Origin: Streptomyces sp. TLI_105
GTDB lineage: Bacteria > Actinomycetota > Actinomycetes > Streptomycetales > Streptomycetaceae
Length of the DNA stretch: 64,000 bases
Direction of reading: 5' to 3'
NCBI RefSeq assembly: GCF_900105415.1
Contig: NZ_FNSM01000001.1
Coordinates: 7,138,001-7,202,000, forward strand
The notes under the pieces were generated by a model that was given only the letters and a program-made list of their open reading frames with translations, made no database searches and was not told the origin of the DNA. The translations under genes and the position numbers were made by a program. The first letter of the stretch is position 1; the number at the start of each line of letters is the position of its first letter. This document shows, piece after piece, positions 52,374 through 60,906 of the stretch.

Positions 52374-52775
52374 TCAGTGGGCTGTGATCTCCTCCCTCGA
52401 CGTGACTTCCCGGTCCGTGAGGATGAGGAACTTCCGGTCGTGCTCGGTCAGCACCTTGAGGAAGCCGGGCTCGGCCTCCATGACGAATCCCCGCAGCCGC
52501 GTCCCGCCGTGCAGGTCGATCCGCTCCAGTGGCACCCACGGCGTGGTGATCGTCGCGGCACCCGGCAGCATGGCCAGGCCGACCAGCGCCACGAGGTGCC
52601 GACTGGCCCACAGGGCGCCCTCCTTGAGCCGTCCGCCGGCACGCACGCCGTAACCGATCCCGAAGACCAGCCCGCCGGCCACCAGCACGAGCAGCGGCAG
52701 CCACCAGCTGTGGTACGTCCCGACGTAGGCGATGACGGCCACGACGGCGATCAGCAGAAGGAGCGCGCCCGTCAT
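52374..52775 (-). CDS. Small two-TM membrane protein, unknown function
   Basis: A 133-residue protein. Two hydrophobic helices at the N-terminus (about residues 3-19 and 24-45, GALLLLIAVVAVIAYVGTYH and WLPLLVLVAGGLVFGIGYGV) are followed by an amphipathic segment and a C-terminal soluble part (80-133, PLERIDLHGGTRLRGFVMEA, FLKVLTEHDRKFLILTDREV). No family is recognised. It lies between unrelated regulated genes in an accessory stretch. Confidence 0.6.
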   Translation of the reverse strand: MTGALLLLIAVVAVIAYVGTYHSWWLPLLVLVAGGLVFGIGYGVRAGGRLKEGALWASRHLVALVGLAMLPGAATITTPWVPLERIDLHGGTRLRGFVMEAEPGFLKVLTEHDRKFLILTDREVTSREEITAH

Positions 52776-53115
52776 GTCCGGCCGCTCGGGGCGTCGCCCC
52801 TCTGTCGCCAGCCGGTCCCTGGCCTTTCACGATCGCGAGGGCGAGCTCGGCGCCGTCCGGCACGGCGAGGTCGGCCCTGGTCCCGGCGAAGGCGACATCA
52901 GGTGGGCGGAGCCGCGTGCGAGGCCACTGGACGGTCCGCGGTGGGAGGCGGTGCTCGCGGGCCCGTCCCTGACCGGGGGAGACGAGGATCGACGGCGGCG
53001 GGCCCGGCCCGCTGGGCCGCTCGTTGCCTCCCGTGGAGGTCAGGCGCCCGACGTCCGGCGCCGAGGCGAGGAACGCCGAGCCGGGCTTGGCACTGACTCG
53101 ACGATCTCGCGGAGC
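52776..53115. other. 340-bp region without a supported gene
   Basis: One plus-strand frame is GC3-biased (VRHGEVGPGPGEGDIRWAEP, LDGPRWEAVLAGPSLTGG near 52850-52985) and may be a decayed coding piece, but there is no start with Shine-Dalgarno and no recognisable domain. Confidence 0.35.
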
Positions 53116-54402
53116 CTAAACGGCACCCTCCTGGACGGGATCCCGGGATTCCGGGTGGTCTGGATCATCGGCCGGGGCGGCGGCACGCAGCGCCGCCTCG
53201 ACCCGGCGGTTGCTGGTCATGGTCGCCGTGACGGCGGTCATGGCGAGGAGGAGGCCGGCGGCGGTGCAGAGCGGGGTGCGTACGTCGTAGGCGGTGGCCA
53301 GCCAGCCGCCGAGGAAGGCGCCGAACGGGGCGGCGCACATGGCGAGCATGCGGGAGGTGGAGGCGACCCGGCCCATCAGGTGGGCGGGGACGATCGCCTG
53401 TCGGAGGGAGGGGCCGAGCACCATCGTCGCGCCCATGCCTGCTCCGCAGACGGCGAGCGCGAGGCCGGCGACGTACGGGTTCGGGGAGACGGCGAGGCCC
53501 AGGACGGCGAGTCCCTCGACCGCGGCCGTGCAGGTCAGTGCGGTGCCGGTGCCGAGTCGTCGGCCGAGGAAGGAGGCGATGCCCGCGCCGAGCAGACCGC
53601 CGGTGGCCTCCGCCGTGAGGAGCAGGCCGAAGCCGAAGTCGCCGATGCCGAGACGATCGTGCGCGAAGAGGGCGAGTACGGTCTCCACGGCCAGGAAGGC
53701 GATGTTCCCGACCGCCGGACGCAGCGCGAGCCCGAGCAGCAACCGATCCCGGAACACGTACGAGGCGCCCGTCCGCGCCTGCCGCAGCAGCGACTCACGG
53801 GCCTGTGGTACGGGTCGGGGTGCGGCGGGCAGCGACCGTACGAGCAGTGCGGAGAGCGCGAACGACACCGCGTCGGCGAGCAGCGGAACCGCCCGCCCGA
53901 ACGCGAGCAGGGCACTGCCCGCAGGCGGCCCCGCGAAGCCGGACGCCGCGGTCTGGGCGCCGCGCAGGCGGGAGTTGGCGCGCTCCAGGAGCACGGGGTC
54001 GCGGCCGAGCAGATCCGGCAGATAGGCCGTGGCGGCCGTGTCGAAGAAGAGCCCGCCGAGGCCGAGCAGGAAGGCGACGGCCGCGAGCAGGGGAATGCTC
54101 AGCACGTCGAGCGCGGCCGCTGCCGCCGGTAGGGCGAGCAGCACCGCACGCGCCGCGTCCGTGACCCACATCGTGCGTCGACGGTCCCAGCGATCCACCA
54201 GCGCACCGCCGAGCACCCCGAAGAGCAGCCACGGCAGCGTTCCGGCGGCCGTGACGACGGCGAGCGCCATCGGATCCCGCGTCAACGTCAACGCGAGCAG
54301 CGGCAGCGCGGCATGTGTCACCCCGTCACCGAGCGAGGACACCGTCTGCGCGGTCCACAGCCGTCCGAACCCGATCGGCAACTTCCGTATGTCTGAGGTC
54401 AC
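53116..54402 (-). CDS. MFS transporter, EntS/macrolide-efflux type
   Basis: A 428-residue, roughly 12-TM exporter. It starts with FGRLWTAQTVSSLGDGVTHAALPLLA (the 'FRxLWxxxxxSxxGD' pattern of the EntS/MefA-like MFS_3 group). It has LVDRWDRRRTMWVTD in loop 2-3, YLPDLLGRDPVLLERANSRL and MGRVASTSRMLAM. The start overlaps the stop of the ArsR-type regulator (ATGA), so it is in a two-gene operon probably derepressed by the exported compound. Likely a drug or siderophore exporter. Confidence 0.92.
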   Translation of the reverse strand: MTSDIRKLPIGFGRLWTAQTVSSLGDGVTHAALPLLALTLTRDPMALAVVTAAGTLPWLLFGVLGGALVDRWDRRRTMWVTDAARAVLLALPAAAAALDVLSIPLLAAVAFLLGLGGLFFDTAATAYLPDLLGRDPVLLERANSRLRGAQTAASGFAGPPAGSALLAFGRAVPLLADAVSFALSALLVRSLPAAPRPVPQARESLLRQARTGASYVFRDRLLLGLALRPAVGNIAFLAVETVLALFAHDRLGIGDFGFGLLLTAEATGGLLGAGIASFLGRRLGTGTALTCTAAVEGLAVLGLAVSPNPYVAGLALAVCGAGMGATMVLGPSLRQAIVPAHLMGRVASTSRMLAMCAAPFGAFLGGWLATAYDVRTPLCTAAGLLLAMTAVTATMTSNRRVEAALRAAAPADDPDHPESRDPVQEGAV

Positions 54403-54938
54403 TTGGCGTCCCCTTCGGCCTGTCGGCGCGGTGCCGGGTGGAACAGTGCGAAGACGAAGGACGCGTCCGGCAGCGACGGATCGGACAGCTCCCGGTACTC
54501 GTCCGCCAGTGCCCGCAGCCGCGCCCCCAGCTCCGTGAACTGCTCCTCGGTGAGTCGCAGATGCGCCATCCCCACGTGCCGCTCGCCTTCCGCGGGCGCT
54601 GCCTCCAGGTCCGCCACCGCGTGCCGCATCAGCACATCCGGCCCTCCCTCGCCCGGATCCGGCAGCACGATCGCCCGCGCGGCCATCGCGTAGTACCGCT
54701 CGGTGACCCCCCGGACCTTCCGCGTTCGTACCACCTTCACCAGGCCGGCCCGTTCGAGCAGTCGTACGTGGTAGCTGGAGCTTCCCTTCGCAAGGCCCAC
54801 TCGCTCGGCGATCTGCGTGATCGTCGCGGGCTCGAAGCGGAGCACGGCCATGATCCGGTGGCGCGTGAGATTGGAGACGGCGCGTAGCTGCTCGTCAGTG
54901 GTGACGTGGAACGCCTCGGGGAGATCGTCGGTAGGCAT
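54399..54938 (-). CDS. ArsR/winged-helix transcriptional regulator
   Basis: A 179-residue regulator with an ArsR-like winged HTH at residues 12-90: TTDEQLRAVSNLTRHRIMAVL, ATITQIAERVGLAKGSSSYH, VRLLERAGLVKVVRTRKVRG. A C-terminal helical region (95-179) contains LTEEQFTELGARLRALADEY, probably for dimerisation or ligand binding. No Cys metal site is visible, so it is probably not a metal sensor. The ATG at 54938 abuts a 28-bp operator. It probably represses itself and the co-translated MFS exporter. Confidence 0.9.
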   Translation of the reverse strand: MPTDDLPEAFHVTTDEQLRAVSNLTRHRIMAVLRFEPATITQIAERVGLAKGSSSYHVRLLERAGLVKVVRTRKVRGVTERYYAMAARAIVLPDPGEGGPDVLMRHAVADLEAAPAEGERHVGMAHLRLTEEQFTELGARLRALADEYRELSDPSLPDASFVFALFHPAPRRQAEGDAK

Positions 54939-54942
54939 GGCC

Positions 54943-54970
54943 CTAATGGTCAACACTTCTTGACCATTAG
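54943..54970. promoter_or_regulatory. 28-bp perfect palindromic operator of ArsR-MFS operon
   Basis: Arms CTAATGGTCAA (54943-54953) and TTGACCATTAG (54960-54970) are perfectly complementary over 11 bp with a 6-bp spacer. The near edge is 4 bp from the regulator start codon, leaving almost no room for a ribosome site. Confidence 0.8.
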
Positions 54971-55005
54971 GCAAGGGATTTTCGTCCGGCTTCCGGAACC
55001 GGCTG

Positions 55006-55263
55006 TCACGCCGCATCGATCGCCGCACGGAACTCCTGCGCCGTCAGGGCGCGTCGGCCTCCTCCCGGTCCGTCTTCCCGTGGACGTGCCGGGAGGCACC
55101 GGCGCACAGGCCATCGGCTCGGCCCGGCCTCGACGACCACGCTCATCGGTCCGGTGCCGACCGTCGTCGAGCCCGTGACCCGGTCGGTCTCCGTGTCGAG
55201 GACCGGCACTTCCTCGTTGCCGAAGCCGGAGGACACGTACGCCGACGACCCGTCGGGCGCCAC
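55006..55263 (-). pseudogene. Fragment of YVTN-type beta-propeller protein
   Basis: On the minus strand the frame reads VAPDGSSAYVSSGFGNEEVP, VLDTETDRVTGSTTVGTGP and MSVVVEAG, one clear YVTN propeller blade (xVYVsN..VsVIDT...v..ixVGxxP). It then degenerates into Arg/Pro-rich sequence and ends ALTAQEFRAAIDAA. A full protein would have six or seven blades, so this is a remnant. On the plus strand at 55308-55397 there is an unrelated FN3-like end (TYEVRARDLAGNAAGSSIPV), overlapping the next gene's tail. Confidence 0.5.
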
Positions 55264-55332
55264 GGCCGGTGACTCCGCGCCGCCCCCGCCCTGGCAAGAC
55301 GGCCGTGTGCCCGGCTTCCTCCACCTACGAGG

Positions 55333-56532
55333 TCAGGGCGCGCGATCTGGCCGGGAACGCCGCCGGGAGCTCGATCCCGGTGACCTGCCGACCGCCCGCT
55401 CCGGCCCCGTACCGGCCCGGCCCGCGCGCAGGCGGCGCACCGCGAGCGGGGTGATCAGCAGCATGGGGGCGACCAGGCCGACGAACGCCCAGACGCCGGG
55501 GAAGGCGCCCGACTCGGGGACGGACCGGCGCTGGCCGCTCCGGGACAGGGCGGTGCTGTTCTCGGACGGGACGGTCGCGGGGGCGCCGCGCAGGTCGCGC
55601 AGCACCTGCAGGTAGTGGTCGCCGTGGTCGCGGGAGGGCTCGACGTGGGTGTTCTCGGAGAACTCGTTCCAGCTGATCAGCCCGATGGCGTCCGGCGAGG
55701 AGCGGAGCGCGGCCGCGTACTCGGCGGCCAGGGTCGCGCCGTTCCGGCGGGGGACGGGCTTGGCGCCCCCGACGAGCCGGGCGTCGAAGCCGGGCGCGCA
55801 GGGAGCCAGCCAGATCTTGTGGTCGGCGTGCACCGCCCGCGCCATGTCCACGAGCTTGTCGGCGTAGCCGGGGGTGGTCTCGGGGTCGGCGGAGGACCAG
55901 TAGTAGGCGTCCCCGTCGGTGACGTCGGCGATCCTCCGGTAGCCGTCGACGTTCTTCTCGCTGGCCAGGACCCGCAGTTCGCCGCGGACGGCGGAGGTGA
56001 CGCGGGCGACGTCGTCGTGCGAGTAGCGCCAGGTGCCGCTCCACACGGTCAGCGGAAGGCCGTCGACGCGCAGCATGGCGGGGCTGCCGGCGAAGTGGTC
56101 GCGGAAGTGGTCGAAGTCGGCGGCGACCTGCGCGACGGGCAGCGGGCGGCGGTAGAAGTCCAGGCTCTGGTAGATCATGGCGAGCTTGAAGTCCCTGGCC
56201 TCGGCGGCGGCGACGAGCTTGCTCAGCCGCCGGTCGTTCACGGTGCCGTGCTTCCACCCGACGATGAACCCGTCGATGCCGGCGGCCTTCGCCTCGGTGA
56301 TCTGGCGGTCGATCACCTGCGCGTCGTCGCTGGAGTAGGCCCCGGCGAGCGGCAGGTCGGTCTTGGCCCGCTGCCAGGAACCGGGGCTGAACCACTGGTA
56401 GTAGTAGGCGAGCAGCGGCGGACGGGACACGTCGTCGGCGGCCGAACCGGTCGGCCGGGCGTCGGCCGGCCCCGTACCGCTGCCCGGCAGACACAGGGCG
56501 AGCGCGGCGAGGAGTGCCCAGAAGAGTCTCAT
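55333..56532 (-). CDS. GH99/WbsX-like glycoside hydrolase, membrane-anchored
   Basis: A 399-residue surface protein. The signal peptide is at residues 1-25 (MRLFWALLAALALCLPGSGT), the catalytic-like barrel at 40-330 (LLAYYYQWFSPGSWQRAK, IDGFIVGWKHG, LAMIYQSLDFYR), and LISWNEFSENTHVEPSRDHG holds the conserved Trp-Asn-Glu of GH99/WbsX-type proteins that act on alpha-mannan-like glycans. A C-terminal TM follows (about 350-370, VWAFVGLVAPMLLITPLAV) with an Arg-rich tail. The ATG at 56532 overlaps the previous stop (ATGA) and has GGAG 7 nt upstream. It is the last gene of a five-gene operon; it probably trims or remodels the glycan made by the upstream transferases. Confidence 0.85.
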   Translation of the reverse strand: MRLFWALLAALALCLPGSGTGPADARPTGSAADDVSRPPLLAYYYQWFSPGSWQRAKTDLPLAGAYSSDDAQVIDRQITEAKAAGIDGFIVGWKHGTVNDRRLSKLVAAAEARDFKLAMIYQSLDFYRRPLPVAQVAADFDHFRDHFAGSPAMLRVDGLPLTVWSGTWRYSHDDVARVTSAVRGELRVLASEKNVDGYRRIADVTDGDAYYWSSADPETTPGYADKLVDMARAVHADHKIWLAPCAPGFDARLVGGAKPVPRRNGATLAAEYAAALRSSPDAIGLISWNEFSENTHVEPSRDHGDHYLQVLRDLRGAPATVPSENSTALSRSGQRRSVPESGAFPGVWAFVGLVAPMLLITPLAVRRLRAGRAGTGPERAVGRSPGSSSRRRSRPDRAP

Positions 56533-57731
56533 CGGGCCGCTCCGGGCCATGAGGACGTGGACGCCTCCCCTGCCTCCCCCGGTTGCTCGGGCCGGTGCGC
56601 CGGCGCGCCCTCTTCCGGTGTGCCGGGCTCACGCGGCTCGGTGGACCCGTTCCGGGCTCCGGTGTCGGGCGGCGGGCCCGCGGCGGTGCGGCGGGCCCGG
56701 CGCCGGAGCCCCAGCCGGACCGCGACCGGCAGCCCGACCAGCAGCAGTGCGGCACCGCCGAGGACGAGCACGTCGGCCCTGCTGAAAACCGTCACGTCGG
56801 CCGTGACCGCCTGGGACAGCTGGATCTGGCGCGGGCTCGTGCTGCCACCGGGGGCCTTGACCTCGACGGTGTACCGGCCGCGCGGCAGATGGGTCAGGAC
56901 GGCGGTGTGGTCCGGCCCGAGCGCCACGGTCCGGACCTTGCCGCCGGGACCCGTCACCGTGGCCTCGTCACCGGTCGCGGAGCCGAACAGCCCGTCGTGG
57001 GCGGTGACGGTCAGGTCGTGGAAGTTGCCGGTGAACGTCAGGTGCCGGTCGGTGCCGGGCCGGAAGCCCTGCCGTCCGGCGTCGGCGACCTCGGCGCCGT
57101 CGTAGACGAGACTGCGCAGGGTGTAGTCGACCGGGACGGGCGTCAGGCGGCTGTCGCGGAAGACGGGCTGGACGCCGTCCAGCCACGTGGTGCCGGTCAC
57201 GGACAGGTCGGTGACGCGGGTGTCGGAGCCCCTGACCTTCACGGTGGAGACCAGGGACCGGTCCAGGGGCGTGCCGTGCTGGTCGGTGAAGGAGACGGTC
57301 ACCGGGTACTGCACGGTGAACCCGGCCGTGACGGTGTAGTCGGCGCGCAGCGGCAGCCCGTCGACACGGGGCCGGAACGTCTGGTCGGGGTCGCGCTGAC
57401 CGGCCCAGCGGGTGAAGCGGTAGCGGGCGTCCGGGGTGTCGACGGAGGTGTCGAGCAGCCGCAGCGACTGGGGGGCCGAGGTGCGGGCGCCGGTGTACGA
57501 GGCGGTGCCGTCCGCGCCCGTGACGAGCGCCGTGCCGGCGAAGACCAGCCGGACGCCGGGTACCGCCGGGACCGTGCGGAAGGTGACGGTGACGGGCGAC
57601 GCGGCGGCGCCCGGGCGGGCGCTCCCGGCGGAGGCGTGGCCCTGGACCGCCGGGCCGGCCACGGCGAGGAGCAGGGCCGCGAGCAGGGCGAGGAGGGAGA
57701 CGGCGCATCGGCGGGCGGCACGGCGGTTCAC
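56529..57731 (-). CDS. Anchored extracellular beta-domain protein, unknown family
   Basis: A 400-residue protein with no family I recognise. The signal peptide is at residues 1-30 (SLLALLAALLLAVAG). Extracellular beta-sandwich-like repeats with Thr/Val-rich strands follow (VTVTFRTVPAVPGVRLVF, YRFTRWAGQRDPDQTF, YPVTVSFTDQHGTPLDRSL). A carboxypeptidase-like or SpaA-like last domain (LTVTAHDGLFGSATGDEATV, LPRGRYTVEVKAPGG) precedes a TM (about 320-342) and a Pro/Glu-rich cytosolic tail. The GTG overlaps the phosphoesterase stop (GTGA) after GGAAGGGAG. It is possibly a scaffold or glycan-binding partner of its operon neighbours. Confidence 0.8.
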   Translation of the reverse strand: MNRRAARRCAVSLLALLAALLLAVAGPAVQGHASAGSARPGAAASPVTVTFRTVPAVPGVRLVFAGTALVTGADGTASYTGARTSAPQSLRLLDTSVDTPDARYRFTRWAGQRDPDQTFRPRVDGLPLRADYTVTAGFTVQYPVTVSFTDQHGTPLDRSLVSTVKVRGSDTRVTDLSVTGTTWLDGVQPVFRDSRLTPVPVDYTLRSLVYDGAEVADAGRQGFRPGTDRHLTFTGNFHDLTVTAHDGLFGSATGDEATVTGPGGKVRTVALGPDHTAVLTHLPRGRYTVEVKAPGGSTSPRQIQLSQAVTADVTVFSRADVLVLGGAALLLVGLPVAVRLGLRRRARRTAAGPPPDTGARNGSTEPREPGTPEEGAPAHRPEQPGEAGEASTSSWPGAAR

Positions 57732-59212
57732 GGCGGGCTCCCTTCCGGCGCGCGGGACGGCCTTGCCGATCCCGGGGATCCTGCTGATCCCGAGGTGCCT
57801 GCCGGCTCCGACGGTCCTGCCGGTTCCGACGGCCCTGCTGCTTCCGGTCCCGAGGGTCCTGCCGGTTCCGACGACCGTGCCGGGGTCGGCGGGACGGCGG
57901 AGCGCCTGCGGGCGGCGAGCAGGGCGGTGGCGGCGACGAGCAGCGCGGCCGCACCGAGCGCCCCGCCGTAGAGCCCGTACACGAGGGCCGAGTTCACCGG
58001 CCGCACGGCGGGCCGGGCGGCGGGGACGGCGAGCACTTCGGGGGGCCGCGGAGCGGCGGAGAAGTCGAAGGCGGCGGCGAGGCCGGTGGCGGAGGCGTCC
58101 CGCCCGCCGAGCGGTTCCAGGTTCCAGTTGTCCTCGATGAAGCGCAGCGCCGACGACGAGTCGAGCACCTGGTGGTCGACGCGCCCGGCCGGCGCGTAGG
58201 CGCTGATCAGGACGGCCGGTACGCGCAGGCCGCGCGGACCGTCGGGGGCGGCCGGCGGGGCCACGTGGTCGTACCAGCCGCCGGAGCCGTCGTAGCTCCA
58301 CAGCAGCGCCGAGCTGTCCCAGTAGCGGCTGAGGGCGAGCTGGGTGGCCAGCGAGCGGATGAGCTTCTGGCCGGCCGGGACGGACCGCGCGGAGGTCTCG
58401 GACGAGCCCGAACTCGAGATGTACGCCACCGACGGCAGGGTGCCGTTGTCGAGGTCGCGGTAGTACTGGTCCAGGTCCACGATGTGGGAGGCGAGGGCGG
58501 GGTCGTCGAGGAAGCGGGCGTGTCCAAGGAGCGGGACGCGCACCTGCTGGGTGGCGCCGGGCGACCGGACGTTCTCGTCGGGCCGGTAGTCCTGGACGTA
58601 GAACTTCCAGCTGACCCCCGCCTGCTGGAGCCGGTCGAAGATGGTGGGGCGGTCGCCCGCTGCCGTCGGGGCGGCTCCCGAGACCCAGTAGGAGCGTTCG
58701 GTGGCGGTGCCGTACGGGACGGCGGAGAAGAACCTGTCGAAGAGCACGTAGCGGTCGGCGGCGGCCCAGGAGAAGGGCAGGTCCCGGGCGTCGTAGTGGC
58801 CCATGACGGGCGTGCCGTCCCGGCCCTGGCGGGTGTACGCGGACACGAAGCCGTCCATGCGCCCGCCGTTCACCTGCGCGGCGATGATGCTCCGGCTGGG
58901 GGAGAGCGGGGCGGGGGCCTTGTCGTGCAGGGCGTACGGCCGCACGCAGTCGGCGGCGGGGCCGTTGGCGGTGCGCGGCTGGCAGGTGCCGGCGGGGATC
59001 CCGTCGGCTCCGGGGTACGTGCCGAAGTAGTTGTCGAAGGTGCGGGGACCCTGCATCAGGTAGATGAAGTGCTGGACGGGGGTGGCCGCGCGGTGCTCGG
59101 CGGCGGTGCCGGAGCCCGGGTCGGGGTCGGTGGCGGCCGCGGCCGTGGTGGGGCCGAGCAGCAGGGCCGCGCCGGCCAGCGCTGCCAGCAGACGGACGGT
59201 CGGCGACTTCAT
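57728..59212 (-). CDS. Membrane-anchored phosphoesterase (phospholipase C/acid phosphatase superfamily), atypical motif
   Basis: A 494-residue protein. The signal peptide is at 1-26, the alkaline-phosphatase-like phosphoesterase domain at about 40-395, TM at about 420-442, and the C-terminal tail holds Pro/Ser/Gly/Glu repeats (AGPSEPAGPSEP). The family motif ENRSFDHYFG reads GPRTFDNYFGTYPGADG here, and the later YDEHGG reads YDGSGGWYDHV. Two usual metal-ligand residues are therefore replaced, while the second Asp pair is kept. Members cleave phosphodiesters or phosphomonoesters outside the cell. ATG overlaps the GT39 stop. A role in releasing or trimming a phospho-linked glycan is inference. 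Confidence 0.85.
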   Translation of the reverse strand: MKSPTVRLLAALAGAALLLGPTTAAAATDPDPGSGTAAEHRAATPVQHFIYLMQGPRTFDNYFGTYPGADGIPAGTCQPRTANGPAADCVRPYALHDKAPAPLSPSRSIIAAQVNGGRMDGFVSAYTRQGRDGTPVMGHYDARDLPFSWAAADRYVLFDRFFSAVPYGTATERSYWVSGAAPTAAGDRPTIFDRLQQAGVSWKFYVQDYRPDENVRSPGATQQVRVPLLGHARFLDDPALASHIVDLDQYYRDLDNGTLPSVAYISSSGSSETSARSVPAGQKLIRSLATQLALSRYWDSSALLWSYDGSGGWYDHVAPPAAPDGPRGLRVPAVLISAYAPAGRVDHQVLDSSSALRFIEDNWNLEPLGGRDASATGLAAAFDFSAAPRPPEVLAVPAARPAVRPVNSALVYGLYGGALGAAALLVAATALLAARRRSAVPPTPARSSEPAGPSGPEAAGPSEPAGPSEPAGTSGSAGSPGSARPSRAPEGSPP

Positions 59213-60906
59213 GACACACGCACCTGGTAGATGACGATGACCGGAGTGGGCGTCGGGTCGGCGGAGGACGTGGGGACCCGCAGGGCGGAGGCGTAGACGG
59301 CGGTGCCGTGGTACTTCTCGACCAGCTGCCGGATCTTCGCGCCGTAGAACGGGGCGCGGTGGGCGGTGTAGGAGTCCCAGACGAGGTACTGGAACTCGCC
59401 GTCGCGCAGTGAACGGTCGGGGTTGGGCACCGGCGTGTACGACGGGTTGCGGTGGAGCCGGTTGACGCTCACCGACAGCGCCGAGACGGACTTGCCCCCG
59501 TAGAACTGGAGGACGTTCGCGGTCGAGGGGCCGGCGGCGAGCAGCTGCGCCCCGACGGGCACGTGGTCGTGCACCCACCGGCCCGCCTCGCGGCCGCCCG
59601 GCAGACCGCCGGAACCGGCGAGGAACGAGCCGTTCGGAGCGGCGGTGATGCGGCTCGCGGAGGACAGGGCGAGGGACGCCGCCACGGCGAGCGCGACGAG
59701 GACGGCGCCGACGGCGGACAGCACCCCGGGCCGCAGCCGCAGCCGGCCGCGCCGCAGCCGGCCGGACCGGAGCCGTCCGGGCCGCAGCCGGAGCTCGGCG
59801 AGGGCGCTCAGCGCGCGGCCGGCCAGCACGGCGAGCGCCGGTGCGATCGGCAGCAGATAGGGGAAGCCCTTGACGGGCCACAGGGTGAAGTACAGCACGG
59901 GCGCGGCGATCCAGCACAGCAGCAGGCCCTCGCGCCAGTCCGTGCGGCGGCGCAGCAGGACCAGTCCGGCCGCGGCGGCCACGAGGGTGGCCCAGCCGAC
60001 GGCCTGCGGCACCGTGACGGCGTAGAACCCCATCGAGTGGTTGGCGCGCCGCAACAGCTGCCACTGCAGGTAGTTCTGCCCGGTGGAGCGGTGGCCCGCC
60101 AGCGACGTCGCGAGCGGGAAGGCGGCCACGACGAGGCAGAGGACACCGGTGGCGAGGACGGCGTGTCGCAGCCGCATCCGCACCGAACGGCTGAGCACGA
60201 AGAAGACGTACAGGCCGCAGACGAGGACCAGCGCCGTCTCCTTGGAGAGCGTGGCCGCTCCCAGCGCCCCCGCGGCCCCGATCAGCCAGGGCAGACCGTC
60301 GAGGCCGCCCTGCACGTACCGTACGACGCAGTACAGCGCCACCGTGGCGCACAGCGTCATCAGCCCGTCGAGCAGCACCTGGCGGGTCACCACCACGTGG
60401 TACGGCATGACGGCGAGCAGCAGCGCGGCGGCGAGCCCCGCGGCGCGGCCGTAGAGCCTGCGGGCCAGCAGGTACGTGACGGCGACGGTCGCCACGCCGA
60501 TGGCGGCGGCGACCGCGCGGGCGGTGAAGTCGTCGGTGCCGCCGCGCAGGAAGAGCGACAGGAGGCCGGTGAACAGCACGGGGTGGGCGCGGAAGACGGG
60601 GAACAGCGCCTGCATGCCCGGGTCGCCGCCGAGGGAGGCGGCGGTGCCGGTGTAGACGGCCTCGTCGCTGTTGAAGCCGGTCGCGGTGAGCTGCCAGAAC
60701 CGCAGGAAGCCGGCCAGGGCGAGGATGGCCGTGAGCGGCAGGGCGCTCCGCAGCGTCCAGTGGACGGCGCGCCGCCGCCGGGCGCCGCGGAGGTCCCGGC
60801 GGGCCGGGGCGCCGGGCGTCCCCGGAGGGGCGCCGGTGGCCCGCGAGCGGGTGTCGGTGCCGGGGGCGGCCGTCGCGTCCGCGGTGGAGTACGCGGGACG
60901 GATCAT
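59209..60906 (-). CDS. GT39/ArnT-like membrane glycosyltransferase
   Basis: A 565-residue polytopic GT-C enzyme. The N-terminus is low-complexity Arg/Ala (1-50). The first TM leads into ATGFNSDEAVYTGTAASL, the catalytic Asp-Glu loop of ArnT/PMT-type transferases that use polyprenyl-phosphate sugars. About ten to eleven TMs span to residue 420 (MPYHVVVTRQVLLDGLM, TLSKETALVLV). A C-terminal extracytoplasmic domain follows (430-565) with LQFYGGKSVSALSV and YLVWDSYTAHRAPFYGAKI. The start overlaps the GT2-fusion stop and the end overlaps the phosphoesterase start. It is likely to transfer the sugar that the fusion protein loads onto a lipid carrier. Confidence 0.88.
   Translation of the reverse strand: MIRPAYSTADATAAPGTDTRSRATGAPPGTPGAPARRDLRGARRRRAVHWTLRSALPLTAILALAGFLRFWQLTATGFNSDEAVYTGTAASLGGDPGMQALFPVFRAHPVLFTGLLSLFLRGGTDDFTARAVAAAIGVATVAVTYLLARRLYGRAAGLAAALLLAVMPYHVVVTRQVLLDGLMTLCATVALYCVVRYVQGGLDGLPWLIGAAGALGAATLSKETALVLVCGLYVFFVLSRSVRMRLRHAVLATGVLCLVVAAFPLATSLAGHRSTGQNYLQWQLLRRANHSMGFYAVTVPQAVGWATLVAAAAGLVLLRRRTDWREGLLLCWIAAPVLYFTLWPVKGFPYLLPIAPALAVLAGRALSALAELRLRPGRLRSGRLRRGRLRLRPGVLSAVGAVLVALAVAASLALSSASRITAAPNGSFLAGSGGLPGGREAGRWVHDHVPVGAQLLAAGPSTANVLQFYGGKSVSALSVSVNRLHRNPSYTPVPNPDRSLRDGEFQYLVWDSYTAHRAPFYGAKIRQLVEKYHGTAVYASALRVPTSSADPTPTPVIVIYQVRVS

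Noticed and set aside
55308..55454. FN3-like plus-strand gene
   Set aside because: No start or upstream domain, and it overlaps the supported GH99-like gene on the other strand; reported only as possible debris.
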